A stretch of DNA of 8,412 nucleotides, taken from assembly GCA_041686695.1 (NCBI GenBank), contig JAWLDJ010000101.1:1-8412 (forward strand), written 5' to 3'. The position numbers were made by a program, and so were the translations under genes. The notes under the pieces are model-generated. The model was not told the DNA's origin and made no database searches. It was given only the letters and a program-made list of their open reading frames with translations. Below are positions 1 through 7,464 of this stretch, piece after piece. Numbering within the stretch: the first letter of the stretch is position 1; each line of letters opens with the position of its first letter. Source of the DNA: T1Sed10-7 sp041686695. Its GTDB lineage: Bacteria > Actinomycetota > Nitriliruptoria > Nitriliruptorales > Nitriliruptoraceae.

Positions 1-1
1 G

Positions 2-1366
2 TGGGAGCGGCTCTACGTCGGCTCCGGCATCCTGCTCTACGACGTGATGGCGAAGGAGAAGGGCGCGAGCAAGGGGGTGCCGAACCACAAGCACCTGTCC
101 AAGTCCACCATCATGAAGCTGTTCCCCGGGCTGGATCCCGACGTGTGCGTCGGCGCGATCCGCTACTACGACGGACAGGTCGACGACGCTCGCCACACGA
201 TGGCGCTGGCCCGCACCGCAGCCTCCCACGGTGCCCACGTCGCTCCGCGTGCCCAGGTCACCGAACTCGTGCGCGAGGCCGGCCGCGTCGTCGGGGCGGT
301 GGTCCGCGATCTGGAGACCGAGAAGGAGTACCAGGTCAGGGCACGGTCGGTGATCAACGCCACCGGGGTGTGGACCGACGAGATGCAGCAGCTGCTCGGT
401 GAGGAGGGTGAGTTCACGGTCAAGGCCTCCAAGGGCATCCACATCCTGGTCCCCCGGGACCGGATCAAGGCCAAGGTGGGCATGATCCTGCGTACGCCCA
501 CCAGCGTGCTGTTCACGATCCCCTGGCATCACCACTGGATCATCGGCACGACCGACACCGAGTACGACCTCGACAAGGCGGACCCGACCGCTTCCGCTGA
601 GGACATCGAGTACGTCCTGGGTCAGGCCAACCGGGTGCTCAAGCAGAAGCTGACCAAGGACGACATCGTCGGCACCTACGCCGGCCTGCGTCCGCTGGTC
701 GCCGGCAACGCCGACTCCACCGCCAAGCTCTCGCGCGAGCACCTCGTGATCGAGACGACCCCCGGCATGATCGTGGTCGCCGGCGGGAAGTACACCACCT
801 ACCGGGTCATGGCCGAGGACACCGTCGATGCCGCCCTGCGATCCATGAACAAGCAGGCGGGCCCCTGCGTGACGAAGGACATCCCCATCATCGGGGTGGA
901 CGGCTACCAGGCGGCCTGGAACCGCCGGGAGTTGATGGCCGACCGCACGGGTCTCCACGTTGCCCGGATCGAGCACCTGCTCAGGCGGTTCGGCTCGCTC
1001 AGCGCGGACGTCCTGGCACTTGGCGAGGAGGACGAGTCGCTGCTCGAGCCGATCCCCGGCGCCGACGACTACCTCAAGGCCGAGGTGGTGTACGCGGTAC
1101 GCGAGGAAGGCGCGCTACACGTCGAGGATGTGTTGGTCCGCCGCACCCACATCAACTTCGAGGTCCAGGACCGCGGGACGCAGGCAGCGCCGGCGGTCGC
1201 GGAACTGATGGCCAAGGAGCTCGGCTGGTCCGACGAGCAGCGGCGATCGGAGCTCGACGCGTACCTGCAGCGGGTCGAGGCGGAGCTGAAGGCCAACGCC
1301 GCGCCCACCGATGAGGAAGCGCAGCAGGCCCGGCTCGAAGCGCCGGATGTGGTCGCGCTCGCCTGA
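2..1366 (+). CDS. glpD: Aerobic glycerol-3-phosphate dehydrogenase, 3' part (N-terminus outside window)
   Basis: FAD-dependent, membrane-associated enzyme that oxidises sn-glycerol-3-phosphate to dihydroxyacetone phosphate and passes electrons to the quinone pool. The frame is open from base 2 and gives 454 residues. The family is usually about 550-580 residues, so roughly 100-130 N-terminal residues, including the GxGxxG FAD motif, lie upstream. Visible family motifs, numbered in the fragment, are RYYDGQVDDAR (54-64), INATGVWTDE (about 118-127), SKGIHILVPRD (about 143-153), PWHHHWIIGTTDTEYD (about 174-189), AGLRPLV (about 227-233) and GGKYTTYR (about 261-268). The last of these belongs to the FAD and substrate site. 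From about residue 280 onward is the helical C-terminal domain of the family, followed by a short Glu/Ala-rich tail. The gene converges on glpK with 33 bp between stop codons and a strong hairpin at the junction. The first ATG inside the fragment (44) is not the start, since family sequence continues upstream of it. Identification is firm. Confidence 0.95.
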   Translation, partial: WERLYVGSGILLYDVMAKEKGASKGVPNHKHLSKSTIMKLFPGLDPDVCVGAIRYYDGQVDDARHTMALARTAASHGAHVAPRAQVTELVREAGRVVGAVVRDLETEKEYQVRARSVINATGVWTDEMQQLLGEEGEFTVKASKGIHILVPRDRIKAKVGMILRTPTSVLFTIPWHHHWIIGTTDTEYDLDKADPTASAEDIEYVLGQANRVLKQKLTKDDIVGTYAGLRPLVAGNADSTAKLSREHLVIETTPGMIVVAGGKYTTYRVMAEDTVDAALRSMNKQAGPCVTKDIPIIGVDGYQAAWNRRELMADRTGLHVARIEHLLRRFGSLSADVLALGEEDESLLEPIPGADDYLKAEVVYAVREEGALHVEDVLVRRTHINFEVQDRGTQAAPAVAELMAKELGWSDEQRRSELDAYLQRVEAELKANAAPTDEEAQQARLEAPDVVALA

Positions 1367-1383
1367 CCGGGATCTCGCCCGAG

Positions 1384-1415
1384 CGGCCCCGGGGTGCACT
1401 CACGCCCCGGGGCCG
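1384..1415. terminator. Bidirectional GC-hairpin terminator between convergent glpD and glpK
   Basis: GGCCCCGGGG (1385-1394) is the exact reverse complement of CCCCGGGGCC (1405-1414). A C-G pair extends it outside (1384/1415), and a T-G and a G-C pair extend it inside (1395/1404, 1396/1403). This gives 13 pairs around a 6-nt loop. It starts 18 nt after the glpD stop and covers the stop and last four codons of glpK on the other strand. There is no T-run, as is common for actinobacterial terminators. Termination in both directions is inferred from the convergent layout. Confidence 0.72.
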
Positions 1416-2926
1416 TCCTCGTCCTCCATCTGGATCCAGTCGTAGGTCCGGGTCACGGCACGTTGCCAGTTGCCGTACTCCCGCTCGCGGCGCCTGGCGG
1501 ACATCTCCGGCATCCACCTCGCTGCTCGATGCCAGTAGTGGCGCAACCCCTTCAGTTCAGGCCAGAACCCGACCGCCAGTCCGGCGGCGTAGGCCGCACC
1601 CAGGGACACGGTCTCCGACACCAGCGGGCGCTCGACGGGGACGTCGAGCACGTCGGCGATGGTCTGCATCAGCAGGTGATCGGAGGTCATGCCACCGTCG
1701 ACCTTCAACCCGGTCAGTGCGAGGCCGGAGTCCGCGTTCATGGCGTCCACCACCTCACGGGTCTGCCAGGCCGTGGCCTCCAGGATCGCGCGTGCCAGAT
1801 GCCCCTTGGTGATGTAGGAGGTCAGTCCGATGATCAGGCCCCTCGCCTCGCTGCGCCAGTGCGGGGCGAACAACCCGGAGAAGGCCGGCACGATGTAGCA
1901 ACCACCGTTGTCGTCCACGGTGCGGGCCAGGGTCTCGATCTCCGGGGCGGATTCGATCAGGCCGAGCCGGTCACGTACCCACTGCACCAGCGAGCCCGTG
2001 ACCGCGATCGAGCCCTCGAGAGCGTAGGTCGGCTCGGCCTCACCGACCTGGTACCCGACGGTGCTCAGCAGGCCGTGGGACGAGCGGACCGGCGTGGGGC
2101 CGGTGTTGAGCAGCAGGAACGCCCCGGTGCCGTAGGTGCACTTGGCCTCGCCCGCTGAGAAGCAGGTCTGACCGAACAGCGCGGCCTGCTGGTCACCGAG
2201 CGCTGCAGCGATCGAGACCCCCGGCAGCGCCGTGGTGGCGGTGCCGTAGACCTCCGCGTTCGAGCGGATCTGCGGCAGCATCGCCGCCGGGACGCCGAAG
2301 GCATCGAGGAGCTCGTCGTCCCACCGCAGGCTGGTGATGTCCATCAGCATCGTGCGTGAGGCGTTGGTGACGTCGGTGATGTGGAGCCCGCCGTCGGGGC
2401 CACCGGTCAGGTTCCAGATCAGCCACGTCTCCATCGTGCCGAAGAGCAGCTCACCGCGTTCGGCCTGTTCCCGCAGGATCGGGTCCTGCTGGAGCATCCA
2501 GCGCAACGTCGGGCCGGAGAAGTAGGTCATCAGTGGCAGACCGCACCGCTCCCGGAAGCGGTCCACCCCACCGTCGGCGGCCAGCTGGTCCACCAGGTTG
2601 GCGGTGCGGGTGTCCTGCCAGGTGATCGCGTTGCCCACCGGGCGGCCGGTGCGCTGTTCCCACAGCACCACCGTCTCACGCTGGTTCGCGATCCCCAGCG
2701 CCGCTATCTGCTCCGGCTGGACGCGGGCCTGCGCGACCGCCTGCGGGACCACACGCTCCACGTTCCGCCAGATCTCCATGGCGTCGTGCTCGACCCAACC
2801 CGGACGGGGGAAGATCTGGCGGTGCTCGCGCTGGGCGACGGAGACGAGCCGCCCGCCGTGGTCGAACACGATGCACCGGGTCGAGGTCGTGCCCTGGTCG
2901 ATCGCTGCGACGTACTCGGGTTTCAC
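1400..2926 (-). CDS. glpK: Glycerol kinase
   Basis: Cytoplasmic FGGY-family sugar kinase that phosphorylates glycerol with ATP to sn-glycerol-3-phosphate, the substrate of the neighbouring GlpD. The protein has 508 residues, the normal length. Visible signatures are the N-terminal phosphate-binding DQGTTSTR (10-17), NQRET (81-85) with the glycerol-binding Arg83-Glu84, Tyr135 in TYFSG, FGTMETWLIW (162-171), the catalytic base Asp245 in GDQQAALFGQ, YGTG (265-268), and the C-terminal ATP-side motifs VDGG (409-412) and LGAAYAAGLAVGFW (442-455). The numbering of key residues matches E. coli GlpK. The loop around 228-238 has no histidine, so the HPr-phosphorylation site of Firmicutes GlpK is not visible. 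Start is GTG at 2926, chosen because GGGGGTGA lies just upstream and the DQGTT motif is at the usual position. The start lies 4 bp beyond the stop of the IclR gene, so co-transcription and coupled translation are likely. Confidence 0.97.
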   Translation of the reverse strand: MKPEYVAAIDQGTTSTRCIVFDHGGRLVSVAQREHRQIFPRPGWVEHDAMEIWRNVERVVPQAVAQARVQPEQIAALGIANQRETVVLWEQRTGRPVGNAITWQDTRTANLVDQLAADGGVDRFRERCGLPLMTYFSGPTLRWMLQQDPILREQAERGELLFGTMETWLIWNLTGGPDGGLHITDVTNASRTMLMDITSLRWDDELLDAFGVPAAMLPQIRSNAEVYGTATTALPGVSIAAALGDQQAALFGQTCFSAGEAKCTYGTGAFLLLNTGPTPVRSSHGLLSTVGYQVGEAEPTYALEGSIAVTGSLVQWVRDRLGLIESAPEIETLARTVDDNGGCYIVPAFSGLFAPHWRSEARGLIIGLTSYITKGHLARAILEATAWQTREVVDAMNADSGLALTGLKVDGGMTSDHLLMQTIADVLDVPVERPLVSETVSLGAAYAAGLAVGFWPELKGLRHYWHRAARWMPEMSARRREREYGNWQRAVTRTYDWIQMEDEDGPGA

Positions 2927-2930
2927 CGGC

Positions 2931-3701
2931 TCACCCCCGTCGCCTGGTCAGCTCACCCGTGATGGCCCGTGCGGTCTCCACGACCCGTGCCGCCAGCCGC
3001 GGCCTCGGATTGCGGCCCCCGTCACACACCGTCCTGGGAGCGCCGGTGATCCCCACGGATCCGACGACCACCCCACCGTGGTCGCGGATGGCGGCAGCGA
3101 TACTGGCCTCGCCGCTGCTCAGCTCCTCGACGTCCGCTGCCCAGCCGCGCTCCCGCACGGTGCTGAGCTGGCCGACCAGGGCCCGGCCGTCGGTGACGGT
3201 CCGCGAGGTGAAGGCCTCCATGGTGGCCTCCTTCAGCCGAGCCGCGGTGCCCGGTGTGTGGGCGAGGATCGCCTTGCCCAGCGCACACGCATGCGCCGGA
3301 ACGATGGCGCCGATCTCCATGACCTGGACGCTGTCATCGGGCCGGAACACATGGTGCACGATCGTGAGCTGCAGAGGTTGGTCGAGCACGGCGACCTTCA
3401 CGGCCTCACCGGTGCGGGAGGCCAGCGTGTCCGACCAGTTCATCGCGCACGATCTGAGCTCGTTGCGGTCGAGCTGGTGGCCACCGAGGCGGACGAGTTG
3501 GGTGCCGAGCAGGTACCGCCCCGAGCGCTCGTCCTGATCGACGAACCCGACCGTGTGCAGGGTGCGGATGATGCCGTGCGCGGTGCCCTTGGGCAGGGAC
3601 AGGGCGTGAGCGATCTCCACGACGCCCAGTGGACGCGTGCTCTGGGCGAGCAGCCGCAGGACCGCAGCCGCCCGCTCGATCGACTGCACCGTGCCAGGCA
3701 T
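2931..3701 (-). CDS. IclR-family transcriptional regulator, probable glycerol regulator (GylR-like)
   Basis: DNA-binding regulator of 256 residues, the normal IclR size. Residues about 4-70 form the winged helix-turn-helix: VQSIERAAAVLRLLA (5-19), then the helix-turn-helix VVEIAHALSLPKGTAHGIIRTL (27-48), then a wing ending in GRYLLG (61-66). The rest is the IclR effector domain, with the conserved PAHACALGKAILA segment (135-147), RGWAADVEELSSGEASIAAAI (185-205) and VGSVGITGAP (213-222). It is the first gene of a probable operon with glpK (4 bp apart). Streptomyces GylR, an IclR protein, controls glycerol kinase and dehydrogenase genes, so a glycerol-catabolic role is a good inference, but the effector is not shown. 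Start is ATG at 3701. No Shine-Dalgarno precedes it; instead a -10-like hexamer ends 7 nt before the ATG, which suggests a leaderless message. The frame stays open further upstream, but that part is antisense to the response regulator and lacks family sequence. Confidence 0.9.
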   Translation of the reverse strand: MPGTVQSIERAAAVLRLLAQSTRPLGVVEIAHALSLPKGTAHGIIRTLHTVGFVDQDERSGRYLLGTQLVRLGGHQLDRNELRSCAMNWSDTLASRTGEAVKVAVLDQPLQLTIVHHVFRPDDSVQVMEIGAIVPAHACALGKAILAHTPGTAARLKEATMEAFTSRTVTDGRALVGQLSTVRERGWAADVEELSSGEASIAAAIRDHGGVVVGSVGITGAPRTVCDGGRNPRPRLAARVVETARAITGELTRRRG

Positions 3702-3708
3702 GGCGGGA

Positions 3709-3737
3709 ACGCTAGTGGCTACCGGGGCAGGTGTCGG
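3709..3737 (-). promoter_or_regulatory. Candidate leaderless promoter of the IclR-glpK operon
   Basis: Read on the minus strand, CCGACA (3737-3732) resembles a -35 box. A 17-bp spacer follows, then TAGCGT (3714-3709), which fits the actinobacterial TAnnnT -10 pattern. Seven bases then separate this from the ATG at 3701, so the transcript would begin at or next to the start codon. This agrees with the missing Shine-Dalgarno. The assignment rests on sequence match and spacing only. Confidence 0.45.
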
Positions 3738-3757
3738 GGCAGCGCGTACGCTGTCGG
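3732..3757. promoter_or_regulatory. Candidate operator in the divergent iclR / response-regulator region
   Basis: The intergenic region of 84 bp holds CAGCG-CGTA-CGCTG (3740-3753), an inverted repeat that includes the perfect 8-bp palindrome GCGTACGC. It is flanked by a direct repeat TGTCGG at 3732-3737 and 3752-3757, 20 bp apart. The palindrome lies just upstream of the proposed -35 box of iclR, and TACGCT (3747-3752) could also serve as a -10 for the divergent response regulator. IclR proteins bind short pseudo-palindromes, often in their own promoters. That this is the site is an inference. Confidence 0.3.
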
Positions 3758-3785
3758 CTGAGGATCTACGAGCGAGGGAGCCGGT

Positions 3786-4442
3786 GTGGACGACGCCACC
3801 GGGCGGGCGAGGTCGCGCCGACCTGCGGTCCGTGTCGTGCTGGCCGACGACCACCCGATCTGGCGTGACGGGGTCCGAGCCGACCTCGGCAGCGGCTTCG
3901 AGGTGGTCGCCGAAGCCAGCACGGCCCCGGAGGCGATCGCCGCGATCCGGGCGCACGCACCGGACCTGGTGGTCTGTGATCTGCAGATGCCGGGCGGTGG
4001 GGGGATCGCGGTCACCGAGGCGTGCGCCGAGCACACGCGGGTCGTCGTCCTCAGCGTGAGCGAGCAGGAGCGCGACCTGCTGGACGCCGTGGCGGCCGGA
4101 GCGGTCGGGTACCTGACGAAGTCCACCCCCGGTCCCGAGCTCCGTGCGCAACTGCTACGCGCCGCAGCCGGGGAGCCGGTCTTCTCCCCCTCGCTGGCGA
4201 TGCTCGTGCTCGGTGAGTTCCGGCGCATGGCCCGCGAGGCGACCGGCACGCAGCCCCTGACCGAACGCGAGCGTGAGGTGCTCCAGCACGTGGCCAGGGG
4301 CTACACCTACCGCCAGGTGGGGGAGCAACTGCACATCGCACCGAAGACGGTCGAGAACCACGTGCGCAACATCCTGGACAAGCTCCATCTGAGCCGGCGC
4401 CAGGAGCTGATCCGCTACGCCCTCGAGCACGGCATCGAGTGA
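3786..4442 (+). CDS. Orphan NarL/LuxR-type response regulator
   Basis: Cytoplasmic two-component response regulator of 218 residues. The receiver domain spans about 14-130: acidic pair Asp21-Asp22 in VVLADDHPIWRDG, phospho-acceptor Asp65 in VVCDLQMPG, Ser90 at the switch Ser/Thr position, and Lys112 in YLTKS. A GerE/LuxR helix-turn-helix follows at about 156-215, with LTEREREVL (158-166) and recognition helix KTVENHVRNILDKL (187-200). All phosphorylation residues are present, so it should be a phosphorylation-dependent regulator. The ending RYALEHG recalls regulators paired with MacS-type kinases of actinobacteria, but this is weak. No histidine kinase lies nearby. Start is GTG at 3786, with AGGGAG (3775-3780) 5 nt before it. 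It is divergent from iclR and lies upstream of the membrane-protein gene. Its targets are unknown. Confidence 0.92.
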   Translation: MDDATGRARSRRPAVRVVLADDHPIWRDGVRADLGSGFEVVAEASTAPEAIAAIRAHAPDLVVCDLQMPGGGGIAVTEACAEHTRVVVLSVSEQERDLLDAVAAGAVGYLTKSTPGPELRAQLLRAAAGEPVFSPSLAMLVLGEFRRMAREATGTQPLTEREREVLQHVARGYTYRQVGEQLHIAPKTVENHVRNILDKLHLSRRQELIRYALEHGIE

Positions 4443-4451
4443 GCGTCGCCG

Positions 4452-4475
4452 CGTGGGGTCACTGGGGGCCCCACG
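4452..4475 (+). terminator. Possible hairpin terminator after the response regulator
   Basis: CGTGGGG (4452-4458) pairs perfectly with CCCCACG (4469-4475), seven G/C-rich pairs around a 10-nt loop, starting 9 nt after the response-regulator stop. No T-run follows. It could end the response-regulator transcript, but the loop overlaps a direct repeat that may instead be a protein-binding site. Confidence 0.4.
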
Positions 4476-4489
4476 GTCCGACTGGGGGC
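4461..4489 (+). repeat. Direct repeat ACTGGGGGC, two copies 20 bp apart
   Basis: ACTGGGGGC occurs at 4461-4469 and 4481-4489. The 20-bp step is about two helical turns, so a dimeric regulator could bind both copies on one face. It lies between the response regulator and the membrane-protein gene, upstream of the latter. It may be an operator for that gene or simply chance in G-rich DNA. Confidence 0.35.
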
Positions 4490-4556
4490 ATCTCCGGATA
4501 GCAGCCTGCGGTCCACGGCGGCACGGTGAAGGGGACGCCACCCGGAGGACGTGACC

Positions 4557-7396
4557 GTGTCGACCGCTGCGCACCTCACCGAGCCCCACTCCAGCGCGGC
4601 TTCGCCTGCACCCGACGGGGCCCCGTCCGCGCCGCGTGTCGGCTCGGGTCCGCCCCCGCCGCGTGTCGGCTCGGGTCCGCCCGCGCCGCGTGTCGGCTCG
4701 GGTCCGCCGCCGCCCCCGCCGCCGCCCCCGCTGCCAGCTCAGGGCCCACCCCACCGTCAGGGCCCANNNNNNNNNNNNNNNNNNNNNNNNNNNNNNNNNN
4801 NNNNNNNNNNNNNNNNNNNNNNNNNNNNNNNNNNNNNNNNNNNNNNNNNNNNNNNNNNNNNNNNNNGCCGATCCCCGTCGCGGCGTGGGTCGCCGGGCTC
4901 GGAGCCCTGCTGCTGCTGGCGGCCGCGGCGACCTTCCTGGCCATGCAGTGGGACCTGCTCGGTGCGACCGCCCGCATCGCGGTCGTCGGCGGGGTGACGG
5001 CCGCCGCGGTGCTCGGGGGTGCCCGCTTGCGACGTCCGCTGCCGATCGTCGGCTCGGTCGTCTTCCACCTCGGTGCTCTGCTGCTCCCCGTCGATGCCCT
5101 CGGGCTCGCGATCCAGCTCGCGGCGCCCGGCTGGGTTCGGTGGACCGCCGTCGGATCCACCGCGATCGTGGCGCTGCCGGTGCTGGCCGTCGCCGGACGG
5201 GCGCCGCTGCTCGGTTTGGCCTCGCTGGTCGGCGTGCCGGTCGCCGCCACCGGGCTGGCCATGATCGGGGGGCCGCCACCGGCGCTGGCGGTCGCCGCGG
5301 TCGGGCTGCTCCTGGTGCCGCTGGTGTCCCGCCCCGCACCCGTCGGGCTGGTCGCGCTGCTGCGCTCGGCCAGCGTCGTCCTGCCGGTGACGGCGGTGCT
5401 CGTCGCGCTGGCCGTCGAGCTGCTCGCAACGCTGCCGACCGGCGGGGTCAGCGCGACGGCCGCCGCTGCCGGGTGGTTGAGCTCCTGGCAGGTCCGGGCC
5501 GTCGTCGCCGTCGTCGTGACCCTCACCCTCGGTCTGCGCGCCCGGCACGGTGATCGCCGGCTGGTCGCCGTGGCGATCGCGACCGCGGTGCTGGCGCTGT
5601 TGCACCTGGTGCTACCGGAGGCGACGCCGCGTGCCGTGCGACTGTGGACGCCAGCCTTCGTCTGGCTCGCCGTCGAGGCCGCTGCGGCCGCTGTCGGGCG
5701 AACCGCCACTGACGCTCGCAGGCTGCGGAGGGCTGCCACGGTGGCCGAGGTCCTCGCCGCACCTCTCGCCCTGGCCACCCTGGCCCTGGTGCTCGGGCCC
5801 ACCTCTGCGGTCGACGTCGACCGGGTCGCGGGCGGGGTCCTGGTGATCGCCGCCGGCGCCTGGACCGTGGCCGCGGTGCGCCTGCAGGGTGAGGGGCTCG
5901 TCAGCGCAGCATCGCTCGGCGGCGTGCTCGCTGCCTGGCACCTGCTGGCCGCGACCGTGCTGCTCGGTGGCGCCGTCGAGGTCTCGGTCCTCGTGGCGCT
6001 CGGCGCTGCATTCGTCCCCGGGCTGGCCGGCTGGCTCGGCAGTCGTCACGCGGTCGCGAACTCCCGGCAGGTCGTCGACCTGGCGGCCGTGCTGCTCCTG
6101 GTGCTCGCCGCTGGCGGCCTTGCGGGCCAGAGCGCCGTGGCCCTGCTGGTCGCGGTGGTCGCGCCGCTGGCCGTCCTGCCGCTGCTCTCCACCGTGGCCG
6201 CCCGGGGGATGCGGGCCGCGGGCGCCCCGACGGCGATCGTCGCCGGGCTGCTCATCGTCGGAGTCGGGCTGTTGACGGAGACCGGGGTGCGTGTCGCCGC
6301 ACTGCCGGAGGGGATCGTGGGCCTGGTGGTCGGGGTGACGGCGCTCGCTGTCACGGTGGCCACCGCCGGCTGCCGTCCGGTCGCCGAGGCAGGACGGGTC
6401 CTGGCCGCTGTCGCCGGACTCGTCACGGTCCTGCCCGCCGGCTGGCTCCTGCCACCGGACGGCGTCGTGACCGCGCCGGGGGCTCGCAGCGTCGAGGTGC
6501 TCGGGCTCGGGCCGGGTGCCCTGCTGCCGGCGGCCCTGCTGGCGGTCCTGCTGCTGCTCGACGCCGTCGCGGACCGCGGCGCGGTGGCCCGCACCGGGGC
6601 AGCCCTCGTGCTGCTGCGGACCGTGTCGGTCCTCGTCCTGGCACTCGGGCTGGACGTCGAGGTGGTCGGCGCGACACTGCTGGCGATCGGCACGGTGACT
6701 GCGCTCGGCGTGGCGGTCGGCGCCCGGTCGCTGGTCCGTGAGCTCGTGGTGATGGGTGCGGGGATCGCGGTGGTCGCCATCCCCGTCGGGTGGGTGCTAC
6801 TCGGTGACGCTGCCGTGCTGCGCTCGGCTGCGCTGCTGTCGGCCGGGGTTGCTGCGGTGCTCGGCGGGTTGGTCACCGCCCGGCCGGCCCTGGCCCACAC
6901 CGGTGCCGCCATCGCCACGCTCGGGAGCTGGTCGCTGCTCTCGGAGCTGGACAGCACCGCACTGGACCTGTGGCTGTTGCCCGTGGCCGTCCAGCTGACG
7001 CTGGCGGGAGCGGCCGCCCGCCGGCACGGCGAGGTCTCGTCCTGGTTGGCCTACGTTCCCCCGATCCTGCTCGTCGGGGTGCCGGCCGTGCTCGAGCGGC
7101 TCACCGGGGGGCCGGGATGGCACGGCGTCCTGGCCGGCACGCTCGGGGTCGTGGGGGTCGTCACCGGAGGACGCTACGGACTCCGCGGGCCGCTGGTGGT
7201 CGGAGCGGGGCTGGTGGTCGCCGTCGTCGCGGTCGAGACCCTGACGGTCGTGGTCAGCCTGCCGACCTGGGCCTGGCTCACCGTCGGCGGGATCGCCCTG
7301 TTGGCAGCGGCGGCGTCGATCGAACGTCTGGGGCAGACCCCGGCCGAGGCGGCGAGGCGGGTGGCCAGCGGCCTCAGGGATACGCAGCGCAGGTGA
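4557..7396 (+). CDS. Giant polytopic membrane protein with Pro-rich N-terminus (SCO7613 C-terminal-domain-like), interrupted by assembly gap
   Basis: Function unknown. Before the N run (4557-4766) there are 70 residues: an Ala/Ser/Pro-rich start, three copies of a PRVGSGPP-type repeat (about 25-50), then nine prolines. After the run (frame from 4868) there are 842 residues with about 28-30 hydrophobic segments joined by short loops. Examples are WVAGLGALLLLAAAATFLA near the start and WLTVGGIALLAAAASIERL near the end, followed by a basic tail. No enzyme motif is visible. The pattern resembles, from memory, actinobacterial 'SCO7613 C-terminal domain' membrane proteins, which often carry a soluble zinc-ribbon N-terminus; such a piece may lie in the gap. 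The two sides are in different frames, so the span is not a multiple of three; a true gap length of 2 modulo 3 would restore one frame. I prefer GTG 4557, 8 nt after GGAGG (4544-4548), over GTG 4551, which is only 2 nt after it. That the two halves are one gene is inferred. Confidence 0.75.
4631..4711 (+). repeat. Three tandem 27-bp repeats encoding a PRVGSGPP(P/A) unit
   Basis: The block beginning GCCGCGTGTCGGCTCGGGTC starts at 4631, 4658 and 4685, exactly 27 bp apart. The copies are nearly identical at the DNA level, including synonymous positions, which suggests recent slippage or duplication. Each encodes nine residues, Pro-Arg-Val-Gly-Ser-Gly-Pro-Pro plus Pro or Ala. A GC-only CCG/CCC tract follows and encodes the nine-proline run at about 4700-4726. 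Confidence 0.93.
4767..4866. other. Assembly gap (100 N)
   Basis: Exactly 100 unknown bases, a length widely used as a scaffold placeholder when the true distance is not known. It follows the tandem repeat and the GC-only proline tract, sequence that commonly breaks assembly. The frame before it (GTG 4557) and after it (codon boundary at 4868) do not agree over 100 bases. Confidence 0.97.
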
Positions 7397-7464
7397 GCGG
7401 GTCAACCCTGTGGGGGCTGGGCACGGCCCGTCGCCGCGGAGCAGACGGTCGATGTCCACAGCCT

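Noticed and set aside
2598..3761. Long plus-strand frame of 387 codons opposite iclR and glpK
   Set aside because: It covers two clear minus-strand genes; the high GC content leaves the opposite frame open, and its translation is low-complexity.
2931..4151. Longer IclR reading frame of 406 residues
   Set aside because: The extra 150 residues are antisense to the response regulator, are Arg/Asp/Pro-rich shadow sequence and extend far beyond the usual IclR length.
4576..5802. Minus-strand frame of 408 codons opposite the membrane gene
   Set aside because: It crosses the N run and its Ala/Ser/Thr-rich composition is the reverse shadow of hydrophobic codons. The same applies to the minus-strand frame at 6046-6957.
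4526..7396. A single open frame running through the N run from ATG/GTG 4526
   Set aside because: It exists only because N codons are not stops. Its first 80 residues are Arg/Cys-rich and unlike a membrane-protein start, and the competing frame from GTG 4557 has a Shine-Dalgarno and a coherent repeat.
7414..7429. GGGC/GCCC hairpin just after the membrane-protein stop
   Set aside because: Only four pairs; the stem at 7465-7498 is a far better terminator candidate.
7452..7460. DnaA-box-like ATGTCCACA
   Set aside because: It matches the actinobacterial box TTGTCCACA at 8 of 9 positions, but it is a single site with no cluster or AT-rich stretch, so no origin can be claimed. rpsF is often near oriC in actinobacteria, which is why it was examined.
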